In this document: piece by piece, positions 24,544 to 31,752 of the stretch
Layout: the number at the start of each line of letters is the position of its first letter
How positions within the stretch are numbered: the first letter of the stretch is position 1
NCBI RefSeq assembly: GCF_002812725.1
Contig: NZ_NMUN01000007.1
Span: 1 to 64,000, forward strand
Origin: Microbacterium sp. BR1
GTDB taxonomy: Bacteria > Actinomycetota > Actinomycetes > Actinomycetales > Microbacteriaceae
Direction: 5' to 3'
Length of the DNA: 64,000 nt
The notes under the pieces: generated by a model
Seen by the model: only the letters and a program-made list of their open reading frames with translations
Told to the model about the DNA's origin: nothing
Database searches by the model: none
Program-made: the position numbers and the translations under genes

Positions 24544-24650
24544 GTCGCGTCAATCCCGGACGTGTTCGGGCGCGACGCACCGCGTCGGTTGGATCTGCAC
24601 CGAAGCCGTGATGCACCCGTCTGAGCCGAGGAGACACGGCATCGTCGCGC

Positions 24651-25532
24651 TCATCGTGAGTCGTCCGTCCTGATGACAGTCCGCCAAGTGTTGCCAGCAT
24701 CCGTGGTGACGCGGACTCCGCCGCCATCAGCGATTGCTACAGCGCCGTCGAAACTGACGGAGATCGCGGCGGCCTCCCCGATGGCTTTCCCGACGGTGTT
24801 CCAGACCACCCCTTCCATCGTGCTGCCAGCCCATATGGTGCCGTCCGTAGCGACTCCGATGATGCCCTCTTCCACCGTGGGATCAGCGGCAATGACCAGA
24901 AGGGAGGGTGAGTCTGCGACGTTCGCGAAGGTGAGTCCAGCGTCGCGGCTGACCATCAAACCGTCCGGGGTGGTGGCGGTGACCACCCAGGGATTCATGG
25001 CGTCGATGCTGATGTCCCGCGCCGTCAGCGACCCGATGTCCGTCCACGTCTGCCCGGCGTCGATGCTTGCCGCCAAAACAGGCCGGTCCGAGGGCAGCCC
25101 GAGGAGGAAGTCCGGCGCGGCGGGGGTGGCGGCGAGCATATGGAAGTCGGTGACTCCTGCCAGGGAAACTTGCTCCCAGCCCGTGTCGGTGTGCCGGACC
25201 AGGCCGATGTTCGGCGCAATGAAGGTGTCGTCTTGATTGTCCGGGGCGGGGTGGCCAGAGGCGACGAGGGTGCCCGCCTGTACCGTGAGGCCCATTGCAT
25301 CAAAACTGACACCTCCGACCAGGGACACCTCCTCTGAGGTGGGGTCGACCCGGTACGCGCCGGTATGTGCGCCTACCAGCAGCGCACCGTCTGCGTCGAA
25401 AGCAACGTCGTGGACGTGCGGGATGAGATCGAGCGATGTTGCACCGTCGGGCGCCGCAGCACACGCGGCGGTTGTGATGGTGAGTGTCGTGGCCAAGCCG
25501 ATTGCGGCGAGGGTGCGTGTAGTTGTCTTCAT
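24651..25532 (-). CDS. Secreted lipoprotein with beta-propeller (BNR/sortilin-like) fold
   Basis: This 293-residue protein has a lipoprotein signal (MKTTTRTLAAIGLATTLTI, lipobox TAAC, Cys24). The rest consists of repeated blades with VxxAFDADGALLVG, SIDAGQTWTDIGS, SRDAGLTFANVAD and TTDAGNTWRTV: the Asp-box pattern S/T-x-D-x-G-x-T-W. Proteins of this type (often annotated as F510_1955-family) recur in actinobacterial copper islands together with DUF305 proteins. The molecular role is unknown; metal binding or surface sensing are guesses. It ends the - strand copper group and converges on copB. Confidence 0.75.
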   Translation of the reverse strand: MKTTTRTLAAIGLATTLTITTAACAAAPDGATSLDLIPHVHDVAFDADGALLVGAHTGAYRVDPTSEEVSLVGGVSFDAMGLTVQAGTLVASGHPAPDNQDDTFIAPNIGLVRHTDTGWEQVSLAGVTDFHMLAATPAAPDFLLGLPSDRPVLAASIDAGQTWTDIGSLTARDISIDAMNPWVVTATTPDGLMVSRDAGLTFANVADSPSLLVIAADPTVEEGIIGVATDGTIWAGSTMEGVVWNTVGKAIGEAAAISVSFDGAVAIADGGGVRVTTDAGNTWRTVIRTDDSR

Positions 25533-25588
25533 AGTTGCGTTCTCCCTGAGCCAGGGGCCGGCCGTCGGGTGCGGCCAGCCCCTAGCGG

Positions 25589-26182
25589 TCAGAGCGTCGC
25601 GAGAATGTCCTCCATCGTGGTGATTTCTGTGGTCTGCGAAGCGATGATGGCCTCAGCGAGCGCGAGGACATCGGCATTCCCACCGTTGTCGACCTCGGAC
25701 TGCGCCATCTCGATCGCTCCCTCGTGGTGGACGATCATCTGCTCCAGGAAGAGGCGGGACGCCTCCGCCCCGGTGGCGTCTTCGAGGGCCTGCATGTCGG
25801 TTTCCGACATCATCCCTCCGTGATCCATCCCGCCCATGTCACCCATTGGCGTGCCCCACTCATCAAGCCAGGACTCCATCAGCTCGATCTCCGGGCCCTG
25901 CGCGGCCTTGATCTGCTCAGCCAGCGTGATCACGCGCTCGTCGATGTTCTCCTTCGCCAGGATCATGTCGGCCATCTCCACGGCTTGTTCGTGGTGCGGG
26001 ATCATCATCATCGTGAACTGCATGTCGGCGTCGTTCACGTCGGCCGCCGTAGATGCGGAAGCCGATGAGCCCATTCCGGGCATGTTGTCCATTCCACCTG
26101 CGCCGGTGGTGCCGGCACAGCCGGCGAGAGCGAGCAGTGCGGTCAGGGTAATTGCAGCGGTCGCCGCGGCACGGTTGTTCAT
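25589..26182 (-). CDS. DUF305 lipoprotein (copper-associated)
   Basis: This 197-residue lipoprotein (signal MNNRAAATAAITLTALLAL, lipobox LAGC) has two DUF305 units, each with a His pair: FTMMMIPHHEQAVEMADMI and LFLEQMIVHHEGAIEMAQSE, linked by the Met/His-rich GDMGGMDHGGMM. DUF305 proteins form ferritin-like helical bundles; the Met- and His-rich surface suggests extracellular copper binding. It sits 56 nt upstream of the propeller lipoprotein gene and probably shares its transcript. Confidence 0.85.
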   Translation of the reverse strand: MNNRAAATAAITLTALLALAGCAGTTGAGGMDNMPGMGSSASASTAADVNDADMQFTMMMIPHHEQAVEMADMILAKENIDERVITLAEQIKAAQGPEIELMESWLDEWGTPMGDMGGMDHGGMMSETDMQALEDATGAEASRLFLEQMIVHHEGAIEMAQSEVDNGGNADVLALAEAIIASQTTEITTMEDILATL

Positions 26183-26272
26183 TGGTTCTCCTCAGTCGTC
26201 TGTGTGGCGCGCACGGTCAGGATGACCGCGCGCAGAAGCTCAGCTGACCTTCATCGGGTCAGCGAACAACCT

Positions 26273-26689
26273 TCACGTACGACTGATACAAAGAACGAGA
26301 AGAGACGGTGGTCGCGGTATCGCCGCTTGAACGGCCGCCATAAGGGGGCCGGCCCGGCCGAACGCGACACCCCAGGAGATACCGGCGCGAGGCAGCAGGA
26401 ACAGCAGCGACACGACCAACAGGGCCAACACGCACGCCATCGCGAGCATGGCGTCATGCCCACCGCAGCCCGGGCAGCCATCGTCGGCCGGCGGCGCATC
26501 ATGGCCGTGAGCGGCGCCGACTTCCTGCAGGGACACGGCGGCGACAGGCTCCGCGTGCACGGCAGAGGAAGTCAGCACGTGCATGGCGAGCAGCCCGACG
26601 ATCAGCGCGGCAGTGAGCGCGATGAGCAGCAGCACAGATCTACCCAGCCCGTGCGGGCTACGGCGCAGATACCGCGCGAGAGCGATCAC
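26273..26689 (-). CDS. DUF6153-like membrane protein
   Basis: The start is GTG 26689, preceded by AGGAGGTGAGATCTCG on the - strand; the longer frame to 26797 has no ribosome site. The 138-residue product has a first membrane helix (SVLLLIALTAALIVGLLAMHVL), a short His/Cys-containing external loop (GAAHGHDAPPADDGCPGCGGHDA), a second helix (AMLAMACVLALLVVSLLFLL) and the conserved ending RPPSLLVLCISRT. This family is found in actinobacterial copper clusters. The loop CPGCGGHD could bind metal. It probably heads the - strand copper lipoprotein group, 90 bp away. Confidence 0.7.
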   Translation of the reverse strand: MIALARYLRRSPHGLGRSVLLLIALTAALIVGLLAMHVLTSSAVHAEPVAAVSLQEVGAAHGHDAPPADDGCPGCGGHDAMLAMACVLALLVVSLLFLLPRAGISWGVAFGRAGPLMAAVQAAIPRPPSLLVLCISRT

Positions 26690-26956
26690 CGAGATCTCAC
26701 CTCCTACTTCGATGGTAATCGTCCCTCCCGCCCCGCGCTCGGCGTGCGAGCAATCCGTTCTCAGGGCCGGGGTTCTCGCCTCGCTGCTGCGGCGCACGCC
26801 GTCTACGTCGACGCCGGGGGCGGGGAAGGCCGCTGGTGACCACGAAAGCTGATGGCGGCGTCGTCGCCGCAGCGTCGATCAACAGGTCGCTGAAGCGTCG
26901 GCCAACAGGTCAAGCGCCCTGAGCCACCCCGCTCACAAATGGCGTCAGGAGTCCTG
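26690..26956. other. Region without recognised gene
   Basis: This is about 270 bp between the DUF6153-like gene and the IS element. It probably holds the promoter of the - strand copper genes. Open frames here have no ribosome site and look like chance reads. Confidence 0.4.
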
Positions 26957-26971
26957 CTTAAGCGGGTCGCC
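26957..26971. repeat. 15-bp target-site duplication, left copy
   Basis: CTTAAGCGGGTCGCC lies directly before the TGTG terminus of the IS element and is repeated identically at 28025-28039 directly after its other end. Confidence 0.85.
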
Positions 26972-28024
26972 TGTGATCTATCAGGACATCTCTGACTATA
27001 GAACTGACGGAGGTTGTTGACAGCCGGGTCTTCCAGTTGGGAGGAAGACTTCATGACATCAACTCTGTCCGCGTCTGCGTTGCGAGCTATCGAGCGACGG
27101 GCCAATCACAAGCTCGCCGTCCTGCGTCACGTCGAGGAAGTCAGCGGGAACGTCGCGGCGAGCTGCCGCTACTTCGGCGTGAGCCGGCAGGCGTACTACG
27201 CCTGGCTCAAACGCTACGGGGCGGAAGGCTTCGAGGGGTTGAAGGACCGCTCCAGCGCCCCGCACCACTCACCGACCGCGACGGACGCGGAAGTCGTGGA
27301 GAAGATCCTCTGGCTGCGTCAGCAGTATCACTTCGGCCCGGCGAAGATCACGATGTATCTGAAGCGGTACCACGACGTCACCGTCAGCGCGTCCGGTGTC
27401 TGGCGGATCCTGAAGAAGCTCGGCCTGAACCGCCTCCCAGCATCGCAGCGATACAAACGCACGGAGACCCGCTGGAAACGCTACGAGAAGCAACGCCCAG
27501 GCCATGCGCTGCAGGTCGATGTGAAGTTCATCGAGCCGCTCGGGCAGACCGGGAAGAAGAAGCGCTACTACCAATACACCGCCATCGACGACTGCACCCG
27601 CTTGCGCGTGCTGCGGGCCTACCCGACGCACGATCAGAAGACAGCGATCCGCTTCATCGATCACGTGCTCTCGAGACTGCCGTTCCAGGTCGAGAAGGTT
27701 CAGACCGACAATGGCAGCGAGTTCGGGCAGTCGTTCCACTGGCATCTGCTCGACAAAGGCATCGGGCACGTCCGCATCCGGCCGGCCACGCCCCGCCTCA
27801 ACGGCAAGGTCGAGCGCTCGCACCGCATCGACTCCGAGGAGTTCTACCGGCTCCTCGAGGGGGAAGTCATCGACGACGTCAATCTCTTCAATGACCGACT
27901 CCAGCAATGGGAAGACCACTACAACTACGATCGACCACACGGAGCCCTCGCCGGTAACACACCCTACGAACGGCTCAAACAGAAAACCCGAGACCCACTG
28001 TCATAGGCCTCCGTCAGTTGCACA
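26972..28024 (+). mobile_element. IS481-family insertion sequence, 1053 bp
   Basis: The element is bounded by TGTG at the left and CACA at the right, with a subterminal 12-bp inverted repeat AACTGACGGAGG (27002-27013 and 28007-28018). The perfect 15-bp direct repeats outside both ends are the target-site duplication. It holds one intact transposase gene. It lies between the copper genes and the right attachment site of the island, so it inserted after the island formed or came with it. The intact duplication suggests a recent event. Confidence 0.88.
27053..28006 (+). CDS. IS481-family transposase
   Basis: This 317-residue protein starts at ATG 27053 after GGGAGGAAGACTT. An N-terminal HTH (EVSGNVAASCRYFGVSRQAYYAWLKRYG) is followed by a second winged-helix region and an rve integrase core. 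The DDE residues lie in LQVDVKFIE, QTDNGSEFGQ and KVERSHRID. The end (HYNYDRPHGALAGNTPYERLK) is the conserved C-terminal signature. Full length and without internal stops, so probably active. Confidence 0.95.
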   Translation: MTSTLSASALRAIERRANHKLAVLRHVEEVSGNVAASCRYFGVSRQAYYAWLKRYGAEGFEGLKDRSSAPHHSPTATDAEVVEKILWLRQQYHFGPAKITMYLKRYHDVTVSASGVWRILKKLGLNRLPASQRYKRTETRWKRYEKQRPGHALQVDVKFIEPLGQTGKKKRYYQYTAIDDCTRLRVLRAYPTHDQKTAIRFIDHVLSRLPFQVEKVQTDNGSEFGQSFHWHLLDKGIGHVRIRPATPRLNGKVERSHRIDSEEFYRLLEGEVIDDVNLFNDRLQQWEDHYNYDRPHGALAGNTPYERLKQKTRDPLS

Positions 28025-28039
28025 CTTAAGCGGGTCGCC
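28025..28039. repeat. 15-bp target-site duplication, right copy
   Basis: Identical to 26957-26971, it marks the right boundary of the IS element. Confidence 0.85.
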
Positions 28040-28049
28040 GAAGACCGTG

Positions 28050-28072
28050 CGCGTGACAACAATCTGACAACA
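28050..28072. repeat. 23-bp direct repeat, right copy (first copy 14023-14045)
   Basis: It contains the two TGACAACA octamers also found at the end of the island integrase gene, here 100 bp inside the right attachment core. It is a candidate arm-type integrase binding site or an integrase remnant. Confidence 0.6.
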
Positions 28073-28171
28073 ACTGAACGAAAACGACCTGATTCAGTCC
28101 ATTCGAGCACAATTGAAATCCGCATGTTTTCAGGGTTTTGAACAAAGGACGACATGCTGCCACTAGCCTTG

Positions 28172-28200
28172 CGTGGGTTCGAGCCCCACGGGGCCCACCG
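28172..28200 (+). repeat. Attachment site (right copy), 29-bp direct repeat
   Basis: This is a perfect copy of 13926-13954, comprising the TPsiC arm and acceptor strand of a tRNA (GGGTTCGAGCCC ... GGGGCCCACC). Nothing upstream completes a tRNA. It marks the junction between the island and the chromosome. Confidence 0.88.
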
Positions 28201-28425
28201 TTGACCTTCAGACCGCCGGAGCCCGCCCCAGAGTGCTTCTTGCGCGCGACGACTCGTCTGTGCTACGCGTTCCGGTTCTCCCCACGCCTCGTGTCGCCGC
28301 GCAGCAATTCCGGACTCGGTGTAACAATTCGACGCCGCGTGCGCCCGGTCTCTCAGGCTGCCGCAACAATAGAGGGGCACCTGCCCACAGCATCCGGGCA
28401 CATCCCCTCGCCTTGGAGGCATCTC

Positions 28426-29265
28426 ATGTCGCGCTCCCGCCTGCTCACCCTCGCCGCCGGAATCGCGGTCGCCGCATTCGCCCTCGCGGGGTGCTCGAGC
28501 GCGACAGGCGCCGACCCGTCCGCTGAGCCGGATGCCGGATACGTGACGCCGGGCAAGCTGACGATCGCTACCGGCGACATCGCCTACTACCCGTACGTGA
28601 TCGACGACGACCCGGCGTCCGGTGAGGGATTCGAGGCCGCCATCGCCTACGCCATCGCCGACAAGCTCGGCTTCCAGGCCGAGGACGTCGAGTGGGTGCG
28701 TACGAGCTTCGAAGCCGCGATCGCGCCCGGCCCGAAGAACTTCGACTTCAACATCCAGCAGTACACGATCACCGACGAGCGCAAGCAGGCCGTGGACTTC
28801 TCGTCGCCCTACTACTCGGCCAGCCAGGCGATCGTCGCCGTCAAGGGTGGCGCGGCGGACGGCGTCGACTCGATCGACGGACTCAAAGACCTCGTGATCG
28901 GTGCCATGGCCGGATCCACCAGCGCGTTGACCCTCGATGAGGTCGTTCAGCCCACGAGCGCGCCGCAGCTGTTCGGGTCGAACGAAGATGTCGTGGCCGC
29001 CCTGAACGCGGGGCAGATCGACGCCTTCGTGATCGACCTGCCGACCGCCTACCTCGCGACCGCGATGTACATCGAGGACTCGTTCATCGTCGGAGAGCTT
29101 CCGGCCGGAGGAATCCCGGATGAGTGGGGCGTCGTGCTCTCGAAGGACTCGCCCCTGACCGACCAGGTCTCGGCCGCGATCGACGAGCTGCGCGAGGACG
29201 GAACGCTCGCCGCGATCACGGACGAATGGCTCGGCGCGGGCCAGGGCGTCACCCTCCTGCAGTGA
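28426..29265 (+). CDS. Amino acid ABC transporter substrate-binding lipoprotein
   Basis: The start is ATG 28426 after TTGGAGGCATCTC; the open frame extends upstream into the attachment site but without a ribosome site. The 279-residue product has a lipoprotein signal (lipobox LAGC) and a family 3 solute-binding fold: LTIATGDIAYYPYV, GFEAAIAYAIADKLGF, FDFNIQQYTITDERKQAVDFSSPYY. It would capture a polar amino acid or similar compound and deliver it to the permease and ATPase encoded next. It is the first chromosomal gene after the island, and the insertion lies about 225 bp upstream of its start, so its promoter is close to the junction. Confidence 0.9.
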   Translation: MSRSRLLTLAAGIAVAAFALAGCSSATGADPSAEPDAGYVTPGKLTIATGDIAYYPYVIDDDPASGEGFEAAIAYAIADKLGFQAEDVEWVRTSFEAAIAPGPKNFDFNIQQYTITDERKQAVDFSSPYYSASQAIVAVKGGAADGVDSIDGLKDLVIGAMAGSTSALTLDEVVQPTSAPQLFGSNEDVVAALNAGQIDAFVIDLPTAYLATAMYIEDSFIVGELPAGGIPDEWGVVLSKDSPLTDQVSAAIDELREDGTLAAITDEWLGAGQGVTLLQ

Positions 29266-29350
29266 GTGCGCCGCAGTGACCCCGCCGAACTGAGGACGCC
29301 GCGATGAATCCTCGCGGCATCCTCCGCTCGACCTCCGATACCGTCGAGCC

Positions 29351-30196
29351 GTGAGCGCCCACTCCCCCAGCGAGCTCGAACTCGAGCGCAGAGCCTTTCG
29401 CGCGCGCCAGTCGCGCCGTTCGGTGCTGGTCGCGATCGCCTCGTCGATCGTGTTCGCGATCATCGTCTGGGCGACCGTCATCAACACCCCCGGGTGGGCC
29501 GGGGTGCAGCGGGCATTCTTCGATCCGGCCATCGCCTGGCAGGCCCTCCCCGCCGTGTGGGCGGGGTTCCTCCTGAACCTGCAGGTGCTGGGCCTGTCGC
29601 TCATCACGGTGCTGATCGTCGCCATCGCCATCGCGTTGCTGCGCACCCTGCCGGGCCCGGTCTTCGTTCCGCTGCGTGCCCTCGCCGCGGCGTACACCGA
29701 CGTCTTCCGCGGCCTGCCGTTCATCATCGTGCTGTACCTGGTCGGTTTCGGCATTCCGACGCTCGTCAACGAGCGCATCCCCGTGATCTATCTCGGCACG
29801 CTCGCGGTGACACTCACCTACTCCGCCTATGTGTCCGAGGTCATCCGGGCCGGAATCGAATCCGTGCACCCCTCGCAGCGCCTCGCCGCGCGTGCGCTCG
29901 GGCTCGGCTACGGCCAGACGCTCCGCCGCGTCGTGCTCCCCCAGGCCTTCCGCCGGATCACCCCGCCGCTCATGAACGACTTCGTCGCGATGCAGAAGGA
30001 CGTCGGCCTCATCTCGATCCTCGGCGCGACCGACGCCGTGCTCGCCGCCAAGATCGAGGGCGCGCAGACCTACAACTTCACGCCGTACATCGTGGCCGGC
30101 ATCCTGTTCATCCTGCTCGCGATCCCCACGATCCGCCTGACGGACTGGTACGCGGCTCGGCTGCGCGCCCGTGAGCAGAGCGGGGTACTTCTATGA
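29351..30196 (+). CDS. Amino acid ABC transporter permease
   Basis: This 281-residue membrane protein starts with GTG 29351. It has about five or six spans and the polar amino acid permease signature FRGLPFIIVLYL, and the EAA loop is ARALGLGYGQTLRRVVLPQAFRRITPPL. It follows the binding protein by 85 bp and overlaps the region upstream of the ATPase start, so the three form one operon. Confidence 0.92.
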   Translation: MSAHSPSELELERRAFRARQSRRSVLVAIASSIVFAIIVWATVINTPGWAGVQRAFFDPAIAWQALPAVWAGFLLNLQVLGLSLITVLIVAIAIALLRTLPGPVFVPLRALAAAYTDVFRGLPFIIVLYLVGFGIPTLVNERIPVIYLGTLAVTLTYSAYVSEVIRAGIESVHPSQRLAARALGLGYGQTLRRVVLPQAFRRITPPLMNDFVAMQKDVGLISILGATDAVLAAKIEGAQTYNFTPYIVAGILFILLAIPTIRLTDWYAARLRAREQSGVLL

Positions 30197-30209
30197 GCGG
30201 AGTACTGCT

Positions 30210-30956
30210 GTGACCGCGCTGCTGTCGGCGACCGACCTGTGGAAGTCCTTCGGTGACGGATCCCAATCGAAGGATGTGCTGCGGGGCGTCTCGCTCGAGC
30301 TGGCGAAGCACGAGGTGGTCGCCGTGATCGGGGCGAGCGGATCCGGCAAGTCGACCCTGCTGCGCTGTCTGGATCTGCTCGAGCCCATCGACGACGGCCG
30401 GATCCTGCTCGCGGGCGACGACATCTCAGACCCGCGCGTCGACGCGAACCGCGTGCGGTCGCGCCTCGGATTCGTGTTCCAGGGCTTCAACCTGTTCCCG
30501 CACATGTCGGTGCTCGACAACGTCACGCTCGCCTCGCGGGTCACGCGGCGTGAGAGACGAGCGGATGCCGAGGCTCGCGGCCGCGCGATCCTCGAGCGCG
30601 TCGGACTCGCCGACAAGGCTGCCGAACACCCCGACCGGCTGTCGGGCGGTCAGCAGCAGCGCGTCGCGATCGCCCGGGCCATCGCGACCGACCCCGAGGT
30701 CCTGCTGCTCGATGAGATCACGTCGGCCCTCGACCCCGAACTGGTCGGCGAGGTTCTCGAGCTGGTGCGGGCCCTCGCCGAAGAGGGCACGACGATCCTG
30801 ATGGCAACGCACGAGATGGCTTTCGCACGCGACGTCGCGCACCGCGTGCTGTTCCTCGACGAGGGGCGCGTACTCGAGCAGGGCACGCCCGCGGAGGTCC
30901 TCGGCGCACCGCGCGAGGAGCGGACCCGCGCGTTCCTCGCCCGCTTCACCGGGTGA
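30210..30956 (+). CDS. Amino acid ABC transporter ATP-binding protein
   Basis: GTG 30210 (MTALLSATDLWKSFG) has GCGGAG at good distance; an in-frame ATG at 30171 lies inside the permease gene. The 248-residue product has Walker A GASGSGKST, Q-loop FVFQGFNLFPH, signature LSGGQQQRVAIARA, Walker B VLLLDEITSALDP and switch His ATHEMAFARDV. It powers uptake with the two upstream proteins. Confidence 0.94.
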   Translation: MTALLSATDLWKSFGDGSQSKDVLRGVSLELAKHEVVAVIGASGSGKSTLLRCLDLLEPIDDGRILLAGDDISDPRVDANRVRSRLGFVFQGFNLFPHMSVLDNVTLASRVTRRERRADAEARGRAILERVGLADKAAEHPDRLSGGQQQRVAIARAIATDPEVLLLDEITSALDPELVGEVLELVRALAEEGTTILMATHEMAFARDVAHRVLFLDEGRVLEQGTPAEVLGAPREERTRAFLARFTG

Positions 30957-30961
30957 TCGGC

Positions 30962-31429
30962 TTAGGCGAGCGAGAAGATGACCTCGACCTCGACCGGGCT
31001 GTCGAGCGGCAGCACCGGCACGCCGACCGCCGATCGGGCGTGGCGGCCGGCGTCGCCGAAGATCTCGCCCAGCACCTCGCTCGCACTGTTCACGACGCCG
31101 GGCTGGCCGAGGAAGTCGGGGACGGATGCCACGAACCCGGTGACCTTCACGACGCCCGTGAGCCGGTCCACGCCCCCGGCCGCCGCGGCGGCGGCGGCGA
31201 TCGCGTTGAGCGCGCACAGACGCGCATACGCCTTCGCATCCGCAGCGGGAACCAGACCGTGCCCATCGCCGACCTTCCCCGCCGCCGGGAGCTGGCCCGA
31301 GACGAGCGGCAGCTGACCAGCGGTGAAGACCAGGTCGCCGTGGACCTTGGCGGGCACGTAGGCGGCGAGGGGCGGTACGACATCGGGCAAATCGATGCCC
31401 AGCTCGGCGAGTTTCGCGGAAACGCTCAT
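30962..31429 (-). CDS. ridA: RidA family protein
   Basis: This 155-residue protein starts at ATG 31429 (MSVSAKLAELGIDLP). It has the YjgF/YER057c/UK114 fold with VHGDLVFTAGQLPLVSG and GFVASVPDFLGQPGVVNSASEVLGEIFGDAGRHARSAVGV. This longer actinobacterial type lacks part of the classic C-terminal signature but keeps the Arg of HARSAVGV. RidA members hydrolyse reactive enamine/imine intermediates. The gene is 4 bp after the DUF4177 gene and probably co-transcribed. Confidence 0.88.
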   Translation of the reverse strand: MSVSAKLAELGIDLPDVVPPLAAYVPAKVHGDLVFTAGQLPLVSGQLPAAGKVGDGHGLVPAADAKAYARLCALNAIAAAAAAAGGVDRLTGVVKVTGFVASVPDFLGQPGVVNSASEVLGEIFGDAGRHARSAVGVPVLPLDSPVEVEVIFSLA

Positions 31430-31433
31430 GAGA

Positions 31434-31655
31434 TCACTGTCCTTCGAATTGACGGGATGCTTCGGCCGCGGCGGCGAGACCGGCGTTGCCCGAGGCATCC
31501 GCTCCGCCGACGGGACGCTTGAGGTAGGCGACGAGGCCACCCTCGGGGCCCGCAACGACCTGGACGAGCTCCCAGCCCTGCTTGCCCCAATTGTTCAGGA
31601 TCGCTGCCGTGTTGTGAATCAGCAGCGGAGTAGTGAGGTACTCCCAGGTGGTCAT
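31434..31655 (-). CDS. DUF4177-like small protein
   Basis: This 73-residue protein begins MTTWEYLTTPLLIHNTAAILNN and contains NWGKQGWELVQVVAGPEGGLVAYLKRP, the compact DUF4177 fold (two strands, a helix, two strands). It is followed directly by ridA. The pair beside a penicillin-binding protein gene is a common actinobacterial arrangement. Function unknown. Confidence 0.8.
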   Translation of the reverse strand: MTTWEYLTTPLLIHNTAAILNNWGKQGWELVQVVAGPEGGLVAYLKRPVGGADASGNAGLAAAAEASRQFEGQ

Positions 31656-31752
31656 CGCACTCCCGAGATCGCGGTGGTCGGATCGTTTCCGAACGGGAGG
31701 CGCGCGCGACCGTTTCGGTCATCGCTCAGCTAACTCCCTTACGATCAACCCT

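Noticed and set aside
26803-27105. Open frame upstream of the transposase on the - strand
   Set aside because: Spans the IS boundary, has no ribosome site and no recognisable protein features.
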